16,909 nt of DNA from Amnimonas aquatica (GCF_002943415.1 NZ_PTQZ01000003.1:6751-23659), one strand, 5' to 3'. Shown: positions 9,955-16,909, counted from the first letter of the stretch. A program made the numbers and translations. Notes: generated from the sequence alone by a model not told the origin.

Positions 9955-10967
9955 CACTCTCCGGACTGCGGATCCTTGTTGCGGCCGTCGCGACGCTGCT
10001 GACGCAGGAAGCCGCCCTTGCGCTGCTGGTCGGCGCCCGCGCCGCCACCCTGCTGCGCCGGACGCGCGTTGCCGTCGTGACGCTGGATGCGCGCCGGGCG
10101 CCCCTCGGCAGCGGCCTCGCGGCTGCGACGCTGGCGGCCGGCATCGACCGGGCGCGGCGGCAGCGGGTTGTCGCGCAGCTTGTCGACACGACGCTTGGCG
10201 ATGCCGAACAGGCCGGTGCCGCCACGACGCGGACGCAGCTCCACCGCACCCAGCAGGGCATCGATGTCGGGCTTGTCGAGCTCGACCCAGCGACCGGTGC
10301 GCAGTTCGCGCGGCAGCTTCTGGGTGCCGTAGCGGGTGCGCAGCAGGCGGCTGACCTTGAGGTTCTGCGACTCGAACAGGCGACGCACCTCGCGGTTGCG
10401 GCCTTCCTTCACCACCACCTGCCACCAGCGGTTGAAGCCTTCGCCGCCGAGTTCGGACACGCTCTCGAAGCGTGCCGGGCCGTCATCCAGCTCGACGCCG
10501 TCGCAGAGCGTGCGCTGCACCTCGGGCGTCAGCGTGCCCATGACACGCACCGCGTACTCGCGCTCGATGCCGCTGGACGGGTGCATGAGGCGATTGGCGA
10601 ACTCGCCGTCGTTGGTGAACAGCAGCAGACCGGTGCTGTTGATGTCGAGACGGCCGACCATGACCCAGCGCTCGTCCTTGATGCGCGGCAGGTTGTCGAA
10701 CACCGTCGGGCGGCCTTCCGGGTCGGAGCGCGAGCAGATCTCGCCTTCCGGCTTGTAATAGGCGATGACGCGCCGGCGCAGCTCGGACTCGACGCTGAAA
10801 TGCACCAGGCGGCCGTCGAGGCGGAGCTCGTCGCCGACTGCCACGCGGTCGCCGAGGCTGGCGACCACGCCGTTGACGCTGACGCGGCCGTCGATGATGG
10901 CCTGTTCCATGTGGCGGCGCGAGCCCAGCCCGCTGCGCGCGAGGACCTTCTGCAGTTTTTCACTCAT
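9954..10967 (-). CDS. rluB: 23S rRNA pseudouridine synthase RluB
   Basis: A pseudouridine synthase of the RsuA/RluB group; RluB isomerises U2605 of 23S rRNA (E. coli numbering). The protein has 337 residues. An S4 RNA-binding domain (about 2-60, [17 protein letters not shown]) precedes the catalytic domain with [17 protein letters not shown], in which Asp108 is the expected catalytic aspartate. [16 protein letters not shown] and [11 protein letters not shown] follow. The tail from about residue 245 is low-complexity and rich in Arg, Gln and Gly. Such a basic disordered tail is common in RluB and probably contacts RNA. RluE and RluF share the fold, but the tail and the scpB neighbourhood favour RluB. 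The ATG at 10967 overlaps the end of scpB by eight bases; only a weak AAGTGA precedes it, so translation is likely coupled. Confidence 0.93.
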   Translation of the reverse strand: MSEKLQKVLARSGLGSRRHMEQAIIDGRVSVNGVVASLGDRVAVGDELRLDGRLVHFSVESELRRRVIAYYKPEGEICSRSDPEGRPTVFDNLPRIKDERWVMVGRLDINSTGLLLFTNDGEFANRLMHPSSGIEREYAVRVMGTLTPEVQRTLCDGVELDDGPARFESVSELGGEGFNRWWQVVVKEGRNREVRRLFESQNLKVSRLLRTRYGTQKLPRELRTGRWVELDKPDIDALLGAVELRPRRGGTGLFGIAKRRVDKLRDNPLPPRPVDAGRQRRSREAAAEGRPARIQRHDGNARPAQQGGGAGADQQRKGGFLRQQRRDGRNKDPQSGE

Positions 10968-11526
10968 GATTCACTTGTTCCAGTTCGGCTGCGATCTCGG
11001 ACAGATCGCGAATGTCGGCCAGCGCCGGCAGGTCCGCCAGGCTGCGCAGGTTGAAGTCGTCAAGGAAGCCGCGCGTGGTGGCGAACAGCGCCGGCCGGCC
11101 CGGGACCTCCTTGTGGCCGGCAACGCGGATCCAGTCGCGCTCCAGCAGGGTCTTGACGATCTGGGTGCTGACGGTGACACCACGGATGTCCTCGATTTCC
11201 GAGCGGGTGATCGGCTGCCGGTAGGCGATCAGTGCCAGTGTCTCCAGCAGCGCGCGCGAATAACGTTGCGGACGCTCCTCCCAGAGCCGGCTGACCCAGG
11301 GGCCGACCTCGGTGCGGACCTGGAAGCGCCAGCCCGACGCCACTTGCTGCAACTGCACGCCACGGCCCTCGTAATCGGCCATCAGCGCCGACAGCACGGC
11401 TTTCAGGCTGCCGGTGTCGGGTGCCGCACCCTCTTCGAACAGGGCTTGCAGCTGCTCCACAGAGAGCGCCTTGCCGGCGGCGAACAGCGCGCCCTCGACA
11501 ATGGATTTCAGATCATCAGGCGTCAT
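10960..11526 (-). CDS. scpB: Segregation and condensation protein ScpB
   Basis: The winged-helix subunit of the Smc-ScpA-ScpB condensin, which dimerises and binds the middle of ScpA. The protein has 188 residues. The N-terminal winged helix ([21 protein letters not shown]) and the family signature [19 protein letters not shown] (about 95-113) are clear, with [13 protein letters not shown] and FLDDFNL in the second winged helix. The ATG at 11526 was chosen because AGGAGG lies about eight bases upstream and the protein then starts as family members do. A longer frame from 11634 lies inside scpA and is not credible. It overlaps the scpA end by 11 bases and the rluB start by eight. No smc gene is in the window, so the third subunit must be elsewhere. 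Confidence 0.95.
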   Translation of the reverse strand: MTPDDLKSIVEGALFAAGKALSVEQLQALFEEGAAPDTGSLKAVLSALMADYEGRGVQLQQVASGWRFQVRTEVGPWVSRLWEERPQRYSRALLETLALIAYRQPITRSEIEDIRGVTVSTQIVKTLLERDWIRVAGHKEVPGRPALFATTRGFLDDFNLRSLADLPALADIRDLSEIAAELEQVNHE

Positions 11527-12550
11527 CGAACGCAGCCTCCTCGTAGGCATCCGGCTCGCCGGCCGGGTCATCGCCGAGATCCAGCGCCTGCCCCTGCGAC
11601 TCGCCGATGCGGGCGCGGACATGGATGTCGGCAAAGGATTCCGTCTGCACCAGGTCGATCAGGCCTTCCTTGACCAGCTCCAGGACGGCCATGAAAGACA
11701 CCACCACGCCCAGGCGCCCCTCCTCGACCTGGAACAGCGACACGAAGGGCACGAAGCCGCCACCGCGCAGGCTGTCGAGGATGTTGCTCATGCGCTCGCG
11801 CATGGACAGGGTCTCGCGCGAGACCTGGTGCGATTCGTAGAGGTCGGCGCGGCGCAGCACGTCCTGCAGCGCCAGCAGCAGCTCGCGCAGCTCGACGCGC
11901 GGCGGCTCGACCTGGCGCGAGTAATCGGGCTGCTGCGCCGCCGCGACGAAGAAATCGCGGCCCTCGCAGGGCAGCCGGTCGATCTGCTCGGCGGCCTTCT
12001 TGAAGCGCTCGTATTCCTGCAGGCGGCGGATCAGCTCGGCGCGCGGGTCGGCCTCCTCCTCGCCATCCGGCCCCTTGGGGCGCGGCAGCAGCAGGCGCGA
12101 CTTGATCTCGCCCAGCCAGGCTGCCATGAGCAGGTACTCGGCGGCGAGGTCGAAATTCAGCGACTGCATGAGCTCGACGTACTCCAGGTACTGGCGCGTG
12201 ATGCGCGCCACCGGAATGTCGAGGATGTCGATGTTCTGCGCCCGGATCAGGTACAGCAGCAGGTCGAGCGGGCCTTCGAAGGTGTCGAGGAAGACCTGCA
12301 GGGCGTCGGGCGGAATGTAGAGGTCTTCGGGCAGCTGGGTGAACAGCTCGCCCTTGACGCGGGCGATGGCGTTGAGCTGTGCCGGCGGCGTGTCCTCCGC
12401 CACGCCGGCATCCGCGGCACCCGTCGCCTCCGCGACGGCACCGCCGGTCCGGGCATCGAGCGCGAGCACGCCGGCCGCCGGTGCCAGGGGCTCGGACGGA
12501 ATCTCGGACGGGGTCTCGGGCTCGGGGAGTGCCGTCGTGTCGGTGCTCAT
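11516..12550 (-). CDS. scpA: Segregation and condensation protein ScpA
   Basis: The kleisin subunit that closes the Smc ring in chromosome condensation and segregation. The start at 12550 (MSTDTTALPEP) gives 344 residues, and GAGGA lies five bases upstream. A Met at 12616 is in frame but lies over the candidate promoter and has no ribosome binding site. The kleisin N-domain starts near residue 89 (LDTFEGPLDLLLYLIR, then NIDILDIPVARITRQYLEY), continues with AAEYLLMAAWLGEIKSRLLLP, and ends in the winged-helix C-domain (VVVSFMAVLELVKEGLIDL, 282-300). Before the kleisin domain is an extension of about 75 residues rich in Ala, Pro, Glu and Thr, probably disordered; Gram-positive ScpA lacks it. It is coupled to scpB by an 11-base overlap. 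Confidence 0.95.
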   Translation of the reverse strand: MSTDTTALPEPETPSEIPSEPLAPAAGVLALDARTGGAVAEATGAADAGVAEDTPPAQLNAIARVKGELFTQLPEDLYIPPDALQVFLDTFEGPLDLLLYLIRAQNIDILDIPVARITRQYLEYVELMQSLNFDLAAEYLLMAAWLGEIKSRLLLPRPKGPDGEEEADPRAELIRRLQEYERFKKAAEQIDRLPCEGRDFFVAAAQQPDYSRQVEPPRVELRELLLALQDVLRRADLYESHQVSRETLSMRERMSNILDSLRGGGFVPFVSLFQVEEGRLGVVVSFMAVLELVKEGLIDLVQTESFADIHVRARIGESQGQALDLGDDPAGEPDAYEEAAFDDA

Positions 12551-12598
12551 GGGTCCTCGCGGGGTTGCCGCTTCGCAGCGGTAGTGCTTCTGGCGGCC

Positions 12599-12628
12599 AT
12601 TATGCCGCTTTTCCATGCAGGATGTCTG
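12599..12628 (-). promoter_or_regulatory. Candidate promoter for scpA-scpB-rluB
   Basis: On the minus strand CAGACA (12628-12623) and CATAAT (12604-12599) are separated by 18 bases and match the sigma-70 -35 and -10 boxes at four and five of six positions. They lie in the 171-base gap after yciO, about 50 bases before the scpA start, and would let scpAB be made independently of rnm-yciO. Confidence 0.5.
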
Positions 12629-12655
12629 CCACTCGTCAGCCGGTTTCCGCTGCCG

Positions 12656-12672
12656 GCAAATGACAGCAAATG
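12656..12672. repeat. Direct repeat GCAAATG, period 10, upstream of the scpA promoter
   Basis: GCAAATG occurs at 12656-12662 and 12666-12672, one helical turn apart, about 28-44 bases upstream of the scpA -35 candidate. The rest of the 12551-12721 gap shows nothing further that I can interpret, apart from short GC-rich repeats such as GGTCGCC twice on the minus strand. Confidence 0.4.
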
Positions 12673-12721
12673 GCCGGCAAGCGGCGGACGGGCGACCGGC
12701 CCCGGAGGCGACCGCGCCGGC

Positions 12722-13342
12722 TCAGCCGAACGGGGCGGGATCGCCGAGGCCGACGCGCAGCACCTGCGGGCTGTCCTCGGTGAGATCGACCACGGTGGTC
12801 GACGACAGGCCGCCGAAACCGGAGTCCAGCACCACGTCCACACGCTTGCCGATGCGCGCGATGATCTCTTCCGGATCGTTCAGCGGCTCGTCGTCGCCGG
12901 GCATCTGCAGCGTGGTCGACAGCAGCGGCTCGTCGAGCAGTTCCAGCAGGCCCAGCGCCACCGGATGCGAAGGCACGCGGATGCCGATGGTCTGCTTCTT
13001 CGGATGCAGCAGGCGTCGCGGCACCTCGCGCGTGCCGGAGAGGATGAATGTGTAGGCACCCGGCGTATTGGCCTTGAGCAGGCGGAACACCGGATTGTCG
13101 ACCTTGGCGTAGGTGCCGATCTCCGACAGGTCGCGGCAGAGCAGCGTCAGGTGGTGGGTCTCGTCCAGCTCGCGCAGGCGCCGCAGGCGCTCGAGCACGG
13201 CCTTGTCACCGATCTGGCAGGCCAGCACGTAGCTGGCGTCGGTGGGCATGACCACCAGCTCCCCGGCGCGCAGCCGCTCGGCCGCCTGCTTGAGCAGGCG
13301 CGGTTGCGGGTTGTCGGGGTGCAGGATCCAGTGCTGCGTCAT
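12722..13342 (-). CDS. yciO: YciO, Sua5/YrdC/YciO-family protein
   Basis: A 206-residue protein of the YrdC-like fold, the same length as E. coli YciO and recognisably close to it (WILHPDNPQPRLLKQA, LLCRDLSEIGTY, NTPGAYTFIL, EVPRRLLHPKKQTIGIRVPS, STTVVDLTED). Relatives TsaC/Sua5 make threonylcarbamoyl-AMP for tRNA t6A. YciO is a separate branch, generally considered unable to replace TsaC in vivo, and its natural role is not settled. The nucleotide-binding cleft residues around PTDASY (33-38) and KKQTIGIR (115-122) are present. The start at 13342 overlaps the rnm stop in an ATGA junction. The long in-frame extension upstream lies inside rnm and is discarded. Pairing with the 5'-exonuclease gene upstream is the same as in E. 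coli, which suggests an RNA-related role. Confidence 0.92.
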   Translation of the reverse strand: MTQHWILHPDNPQPRLLKQAAERLRAGELVVMPTDASYVLACQIGDKAVLERLRRLRELDETHHLTLLCRDLSEIGTYAKVDNPVFRLLKANTPGAYTFILSGTREVPRRLLHPKKQTIGIRVPSHPVALGLLELLDEPLLSTTLQMPGDDEPLNDPEEIIARIGKRVDVVLDSGFGGLSSTTVVDLTEDSPQVLRVGLGDPAPFG

Positions 13343-14226
13343 GCCAGGGTCTCCAGGGACGGCTCGGGTTGTGCGACCAGGGCATCGACGGGCCAGCCCC
13401 AGGCGGTCCAGACCGGCGTGCAGCCGGCCGGCAGACGCGGGAAGCGGCCCAGCGCGATCCAGGGCGCCGGCGTGCCGTGGTAATCGCTGCCCTGCGAGGC
13501 CAGCAGGCCGTACATGGCCGAGAGCTGGCCCAGGTAGCGCACCATGTCGGGCTTCTCGGTGGCCGTGGCGACTTCCATGGCATCGCCGCCGGCATCCTTG
13601 AACGCCATGATGAGCTGGCGCAGCTTGCTGCGCGTCATCGGGTAGCGGCCCGGATGCGCCAGCACCGCGACGCCGCCGGCCGCGTGTATCCAGCCGATGG
13701 TCTCGGCCAGCTCGGCCCACGGCATGGGCACCGACGCCGGCTTGCGCGGACCGAGCCAGCGGTCGAAGGCCTGCTGCACGTTGCCGACATGACCCTGGGC
13801 GAACAGCCACTGCGAGAAATGCGTGCGGCTGACCGCGTCCGGACCGCTGGCCAGCGCCAGCGCGCCCTCGTAGGCGCCCGCCATGCCCAGCGCCTCCAGG
13901 CGCGCGCCGATCTGGCGCCCGCGCTCGGCGCGCGCCCCGGCCTGGCGCTGCAGGCCGGCCTGCAGCACCGGGTGCGCGGGATCGACCTGCAGACCGACGA
14001 CGTGGATGTTGTGCGGGCCCCAGACCGCCGACAACTCGACCCCGGGAATCAGCGTGATGCCGGCCGCCACCGCCGCCGCGCGCGCCTCGGCGACGCCGGC
14101 GGTGCTGTCATGGTCGGTCAGCGCCAGCGCGCGCACGCCGGCACGCGCCGCCAGCGCCACCAGATCGGCAGGCGACAGGCTGCCGTCGGAGCAGCGGCTG
14201 TGGCTGTGCAGATCGATTTCCGGCAT
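13339..14226 (-). CDS. rnm: RNase AM / 3',5'-nucleoside bisphosphate phosphatase, PHP domain (YciV/TrpH)
   Basis: A PHP-domain metal-dependent phosphoesterase of 295 residues, matching E. coli YciV (293). That enzyme is RNase AM, a 5'-to-3' exonuclease that trims the 5' ends of 5S, 16S and 23S rRNA; related enzymes also hydrolyse 3',5'-nucleoside bisphosphates. Metal ligands are visible in order: HSHS (His7, His9), Asp14, TDHD (Asp38, His39), Glu64 (PGVELS), His75, His191 (LAHPGRY), and GSDYH (Asp248, His250). MPEIDLHSHS is the canonical start, and GGGGAG lies nine bases upstream. The reading frame stays open far upstream across yciB, but that part has no family resemblance. It is the first gene of the minus-strand row and is translationally coupled to yciO. 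Confidence 0.93.
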   Translation of the reverse strand: MPEIDLHSHSRCSDGSLSPADLVALAARAGVRALALTDHDSTAGVAEARAAAVAAGITLIPGVELSAVWGPHNIHVVGLQVDPAHPVLQAGLQRQAGARAERGRQIGARLEALGMAGAYEGALALASGPDAVSRTHFSQWLFAQGHVGNVQQAFDRWLGPRKPASVPMPWAELAETIGWIHAAGGVAVLAHPGRYPMTRSKLRQLIMAFKDAGGDAMEVATATEKPDMVRYLGQLSAMYGLLASQGSDYHGTPAPWIALGRFPRLPAGCTPVWTAWGWPVDALVAQPEPSLETLA

Positions 14227-14261
14227 GGCATCCGGCTCCCCGGGTACATTAAGATGCGTCC

Positions 14262-14270
14262 ACTCTAACA
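14262..14270 (-). promoter_or_regulatory. Candidate extended -10 promoter for rnm
   Basis: TGTTAGAGT on the minus strand (14270-14262) is an extended -10 with TG one base before TAGAGT. No convincing -35 lies upstream. Transcription would start about 30 bases before the rnm ATG. It sits in the 141-base divergent gap between rnm and yciB, where I see no clear plus-strand promoter. Confidence 0.35.
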
Positions 14271-14320
14271 GATCGGCACCCTCCCCGGCGCCGCATCTCC
14301 GCCCATCCGGCACCCGATCA

Positions 14321-14336
14321 CGCCTGCCCGCAGGCG
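14321..14336. other. Perfect 6-bp hairpin in the yciB leader
   Basis: CGCCTG and CAGGCG pair around a CCCG loop, about 30 bases before the yciB ATG. An overlapping perfect palindrome CGCCCGGGCG (14335-14344) would compete for the same bases. The AGAGGA ribosome binding site of yciB lies downstream and is outside both structures. This may be only a consequence of GC richness. Confidence 0.3.
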
Positions 14337-14367
14337 CCCGGGCGTCCCCGCAGAGGACCGCATCCGC

Positions 14368-14970
14368 ATGAAAGCCTGGCTGGACTTCCTGCCCATCATC
14401 GCCTTCTTCATCGCCTACAAGCTCTCCGGCATCTATGTCGCCGCCGGCGTGCTGATGGCTGCCGTGGCCGTGATCTACGGCCTGGTCTGGTGGCGCGAGC
14501 GCAAGCTGGAGACCAGCCAGTGGATCACCGTGGTGGCCACGCTGGTGCTGGGCGCGCTGACCCTCGGCCTGCACGACGAAAAATTCCTGCAGTGGAAGGC
14601 GCCGGGCGTGTACGTGCTGCTCGCCCTGCTCTTCCTCGGCAGCCAGTTCATCGGCGGCAAGCCGCTGGTGCAGCGCATGATGGCCCAGGCCGTGACCCTG
14701 CCGGACGCGCAGTGGCGCGGGCTCAACCTGGCCTGGGTGGTGTTCTTCCTGTTCGCCGCCGTGGCCAACGGCTATGTCGTGCTGCACTTCCCGGAATACT
14801 GGGTCGACTTCAAGCTCTTCGGCAGCCTCGGCCTGACCTTCCTGTTCATCATCCTCCAGGGGGTCTGGCTGGTGCGCAGGGGCGCGCTCAACGAAGCCGC
14901 GCCCGCCGATGATGCCGGCGCAACCGGGGCCGCTGACGCCGCCCGCGGCCAGCGCGACAACGATCACTGA
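14368..14970 (+). CDS. yciB: YciB / septation protein A inner-membrane protein
   Basis: A polytopic inner-membrane protein of the YciB (IspZ/septation protein A) family. In E. coli it interacts with cell-elongation and division proteins and helps maintain envelope integrity; the Shigella homologue was named for a septation defect. The protein has 200 residues, longer than E. coli YciB (179) because of a hydrophilic Ala/Asp-rich tail from about 172. Signature segments are KAWLDFLPIIAFFIAYK at the N-terminus, GGKPLVQRMM (96-105) and NLAWVVFFLFAAVANGYV. Hydrophobic helices lie at about 6-17, 22-42, 52-68, 79-94, 119-138 and 150-169. AGAGGA lies ten bases before the ATG. It leads a plus-strand group with yciI 18 bases downstream. 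Confidence 0.95.
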   Translation: MKAWLDFLPIIAFFIAYKLSGIYVAAGVLMAAVAVIYGLVWWRERKLETSQWITVVATLVLGALTLGLHDEKFLQWKAPGVYVLLALLFLGSQFIGGKPLVQRMMAQAVTLPDAQWRGLNLAWVVFFLFAAVANGYVVLHFPEYWVDFKLFGSLGLTFLFIILQGVWLVRRGALNEAAPADDAGATGAADAARGQRDNDH

Positions 14971-14988
14971 ATCCGGAGAAACCGCCCC

Positions 14989-15288
14989 ATGTGGTACGCC
15001 CTCATCGCCGAAGACCATCCCGGCACGCTCGACGCCCGCCTCGCCGCCCGCCCGGCGCACCTCGCACGCCTGCAGGCGCTGCAGGCCGAAGGCCGCCTGC
15101 TGCTGGCCGGCCCGCACCCGGCCATCGACAGCGAAGAGCCCGGCCCCGCCGGTTTCACCGGCAGCCTGGTGGTGGCGCAGTTCGCTTCCCTGGAGGAGGC
15201 GCGCGCCTTCGCCGATGCCGACCCCTATGTCGCCGCCGGCGTCTACGCCCGGGTGACCGTCAAGCCGTTCCGCCGCGTGCTGCCCTGA
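14989..15288 (+). CDS. yciI: YciI family protein
   Basis: A small cytoplasmic protein of 99 residues, close to E. coli YciI (98). It has a ferredoxin-like fold related to muconolactone isomerase and EthD-type proteins; no cellular function is established. The conserved [11 protein letters not shown] (His24), [19 protein letters not shown] (Asp76, Asp78) and VKPFRRV segments are all present; the His/Asp pair is thought to form the putative active site. GGAGAAA lies eight bases before the ATG. It follows yciB by 18 bases, and the next gene starts four bases after its stop, so all three are probably one transcript. Conservation of the yciB-yciI pairing suggests shared regulation rather than a proven shared function. 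Confidence 0.94.
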   Translation: MWYALIAEDHPGTLDARLAARPAHLARLQALQAEGRLLLAGPHPAIDSEEPGPAGFTGSLVVAQFASLEEARAFADADPYVAAGVYARVTVKPFRRVLP

Positions 15289-15292
15289 GGCC

Positions 15293-16507
15293 GTGAGCGG
15301 CAGCGGCCAGCAGCGCCCGTCGCGCCGGGTCACGGTCATCGGCGCCGGCATCGCCGGCGCCAGCGTGGCCTGGACGCTGGCCGAGCGTGGCTGGCAGGTG
15401 CGCGTGCTGGAGGCATCCCGCGCCGGGGCCGGCGGCTCCGGCAATCCGGTCGCCATCCTCTACCCCAAGCTGGTCGCCGCCGCGCAGACACCGCTGCACC
15501 TGCAGTCCATGGCCTTCCTTCAGGCCCTGGAGATCTTGCGCGACCCGCGCCTGGCGCCGCATTTCCGGCAGACCGGCGTGCTCTGGCTGGACCAGCGCAA
15601 GCAGAAGGCCGACATCGGCCCGGACCACCCCTGGTGGGGTGAGCAAGTCTGGCGCGTCGATGCCGCCGAGGCCTCGCGCCTGGCTGGCCTGCCGCTGCCC
15701 ATGTCCGCGCTCTGGCTGCCACACGCCGGCGTGCTACGCCCGGCCGGTCTGCTTGCCGCCCTGCTCGCCCGTCCGGGCATCACGCTGGTGGAGGGCTGCC
15801 CCGTGCATGACCTGCAGCCGGCGGCTGACGGCTGGCGATTGTCCACCGCGCTCGGCGAGGAACATGCCGATGCCGTGGTGCTGGCACATGCCGGCGCGAC
15901 CGGCGCGCTGCACGCCGGCAATGACGCCGGCGCCCTGCCGCTGAAGCCGGTACGCGGCCAGGTCTCGCTGACGCCGGCAGGCACGCAGATGCTGCAGACC
16001 ACCCTGTGCTACGGCGGCTACCTGGCGCCCGTGGCCGACGGCGGACTCTGCCTGGGCGCCACTTTCCAGCCCGGACGCTCGGACACGGACATCACGCACG
16101 AAGATCACCTCGCCAATGCACGCGAGCTGGAGGCCCTGCTGCCGGCGCTGGCAGCAGCGCTGCCGACACCAGCCATCTGGCAGGGTCGCGCCAGCCTGCG
16201 CTGGCAGACACCGGACTACCTGCCGCTGGCCGGACACCTGCCCTGGCTGCCGGGCGCGCGGCGGACACTGGCGGCACAGCCGCCCGGTGCCCGCCAGCCG
16301 CGCTGGGATGATCACGCTCCGCTGCTGGCCAGCCTGGGGCATGGCGCCAAGGGCTTCACCCAGGCCTGGCCGGTCGCCACCCTGATCGCCGATCTGCTCG
16401 AGGAGAAAACGCCCGTCATGCCGACAGCGCTGGCCGAGCGCCTGCGCCCGGACCGCTTCCTGCTGCGCGACTGGCGCCGGGGCCTGTTCTGGAGGCAGCC
16501 GCGCTGA
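15293..16507 (+). CDS. mnmC: Stand-alone MnmC oxidoreductase domain (FAD-dependent cmnm5(s2)U34 oxidoreductase)
   Basis: A DAO-type FAD oxidoreductase of 404 residues. It matches the C-terminal half of bifunctional MnmC, which removes the carboxymethyl group from cmnm5(s2)U34 of tRNA so that the methyltransferase half can make mnm5(s2)U. The dinucleotide loop is VIGAGIAGASVAW (15-27) with Glu40 ending the second strand. GGSGNPVAILYPKL corresponds to GASGNRQGALYPLL of E. coli MnmC; CYGGYLAPV, LRWQTPDYLPLAGHLP and LASLGHGAKG also align by eye. The N-terminal methyltransferase domain is absent, and upstream is yciI, so this is a free-standing MnmC2-like protein. The GTG start at 15293 follows a TGAGG that overlaps the yciI stop with unusually short spacing. 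A different DAO-family substrate is less likely. Confidence 0.82.
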   Translation: MSGSGQQRPSRRVTVIGAGIAGASVAWTLAERGWQVRVLEASRAGAGGSGNPVAILYPKLVAAAQTPLHLQSMAFLQALEILRDPRLAPHFRQTGVLWLDQRKQKADIGPDHPWWGEQVWRVDAAEASRLAGLPLPMSALWLPHAGVLRPAGLLAALLARPGITLVEGCPVHDLQPAADGWRLSTALGEEHADAVVLAHAGATGALHAGNDAGALPLKPVRGQVSLTPAGTQMLQTTLCYGGYLAPVADGGLCLGATFQPGRSDTDITHEDHLANARELEALLPALAAALPTPAIWQGRASLRWQTPDYLPLAGHLPWLPGARRTLAAQPPGARQPRWDDHAPLLASLGHGAKGFTQAWPVATLIADLLEEKTPVMPTALAERLRPDRFLLRDWRRGLFWRQPR

Positions 16508-16509
16508 GC

Positions 16510-16526
16510 CCGGCGACTGCCGCCGG
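16510..16526. terminator. Hairpin after mnmC in a convergent gap
   Basis: CCGGCG (16510-16515) pairs exactly with CGCCGG (16521-16526) around an ACTGC loop, directly after the mnmC stop. A second perfect stem, GGCGCG/CGCGCC (16535-16540 with 16551-16556), spans the end of the convergent gene. Neither has a T-run, so intrinsic termination is doubtful. Confidence 0.3.
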
Positions 16527-16546
16527 ATACCCGAGGCGCGACGGTG

Positions 16547-16909
16547 TCAGCGCGCCAGCGTGCAGCCCGTGTACTGCTGCCGGTACAGGGCCTCGGTCTG
16601 CTCAACCTTGCCGGTGTAGGCGATCAGCCAGGGCTTGGCCAGGTAACTGCTGCGCGCGAACCCGGCGCGCCCTTCGTGGTAGGCCAGATAGAGATTGCGC
16701 ATGTCATCGCTGCGCATGCCCAGCTCGCGGGTGGTGCCGTAGTGGTACCAGCCGATGAAGTCGATGGCGTCGGAGAAGTCGTCGCGGCGTGCGAACCAGC
16801 GGTTCTGCCGGTCCACGTACTCCTTCCAGGTGCCGTTCACGGCCTGGGCGTAACCATAGGCGGTGGAACGGCGCGGCCCCGGAATGAAACCGAGGATGTA
16901 GCGGCGTGG
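16547..16909 (-). CDS. Lytic-transglycosylase-like (SLT domain) protein, C-terminal part, cut by window edge
   Basis: The frame is open from the window edge to a stop at 16547, giving 120 C-terminal residues. An internal GTG at 16840 could be mistaken for a start, but the conserved sequence continues upstream of it (YILGFIPGPRRSTAYGYAQA), so this is a truncated view of a longer gene. GFIPGPRRSTAYGYAQAVNG, DFIGWYHYGTTRELG, NLYLAYHEGRAGF and a terminal Cys (GCTLAR) resemble the family annotated as transglycosylase SLT-domain proteins, which cleave the glycan strands of peptidoglycan in the periplasm. AYGYAQA fits the conserved SLT substrate-groove region and AYHEG the later conserved motif. The catalytic glutamate and any signal peptide would be upstream, outside the window. 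The gene is convergent with mnmC across 39 bases. Confidence 0.75.
   Translation of the reverse strand, partial: PRRYILGFIPGPRRSTAYGYAQAVNGTWKEYVDRQNRWFARRDDFSDAIDFIGWYHYGTTRELGMRSDDMRNLYLAYHEGRAGFARSSYLAKPWLIAYTGKVEQTEALYRQQYTGCTLAR

Noticed and set aside
9955..10425. Upstream extension of the DUF2721 frame into rluB
   Set aside because: The extension is a shifted reading of the rluB catalytic and tail regions. The DUF2721 signature begins right after the Met cluster at 9954-9939.
12722..13342. Calling this gene tsaC/sua5 (t6A synthesis)
   Set aside because: Its segments match YciO far better than TsaC, it has the exact YciO length, and it pairs with the yciV homologue as yciO does.
11414..13483. 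A 689-codon plus-strand open frame antisense to scpA and yciO
   Set aside because: It crosses two well-identified genes and the intergenic gap between them, and its composition is that of a GC-rich shadow frame.
14227..15456. Upstream extension of the rnm frame to 15456, a 705-codon frame
   Set aside because: The added part is antisense to yciB, yciI and mnmC and has no homology pattern; the PHP domain begins immediately after the Met at 14226.

Overview
This is a stretch of ordinary, gene-dense bacterial chromosome, visibly GC-rich throughout. It comes from a non-enteric gammaproteobacterium with a Pseudomonas-like gene order. Two things point there: the gyrA-serC-pheA-hisC-tyrA series followed, divergently, by ubiG-HAD phosphatase-SDR, and the presence of scpA/scpB (the Smc-ScpAB condensin type) instead of the enteric MukBEF. 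I see no insertion sequence, prophage, integron, CRISPR array, tRNA or rRNA, and no base-composition break suggesting recent transfer. No gap between genes exceeds about 180 bases.

Layout: (1) 1-7011, minus strand: gyrA, serC, pheA, hisC and tyrA (cut by the window edge), joined by overlaps or very short gaps. This is the mixed-function 'supraoperon' known from Pseudomonas, combining DNA gyrase, serine/PLP synthesis and the Phe/Tyr branch. (2) 7012-7189: divergent promoter region carrying an exact 10-bp direct repeat and a 7-bp inverted repeat around the ubiG -10 box. (3) 7190-9464, plus strand: ubiG (ubiquinone), a HAD sugar-phosphatase best read as MupP (peptidoglycan recycling), and a YciK-type SDR. 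(4) 9511-14226, minus strand: rnm (RNase AM/YciV), yciO, scpA, scpB, rluB and a DUF2721 membrane protein, mostly overlapping. This group mixes rRNA processing and modification with chromosome condensation. (5) 14368-16507, plus strand: yciB (septation/envelope membrane protein), yciI, and a free-standing MnmC oxidoreductase domain (tRNA wobble uridine modification). (6) 16547-16909, minus strand: the C-terminal part of a lytic-transglycosylase-like protein, cut by the window edge.

I did not find a clearly new biological system. The points most worth a second look are the repeat architecture between gyrA and ubiG, an acidic insertion inside the GyrA C-terminal pinwheel, a cysteine-lined transmembrane helix in the DUF2721 protein, the likely MupP identity of the gene usually auto-annotated gph, and the orphan MnmC oxidoreductase domain.
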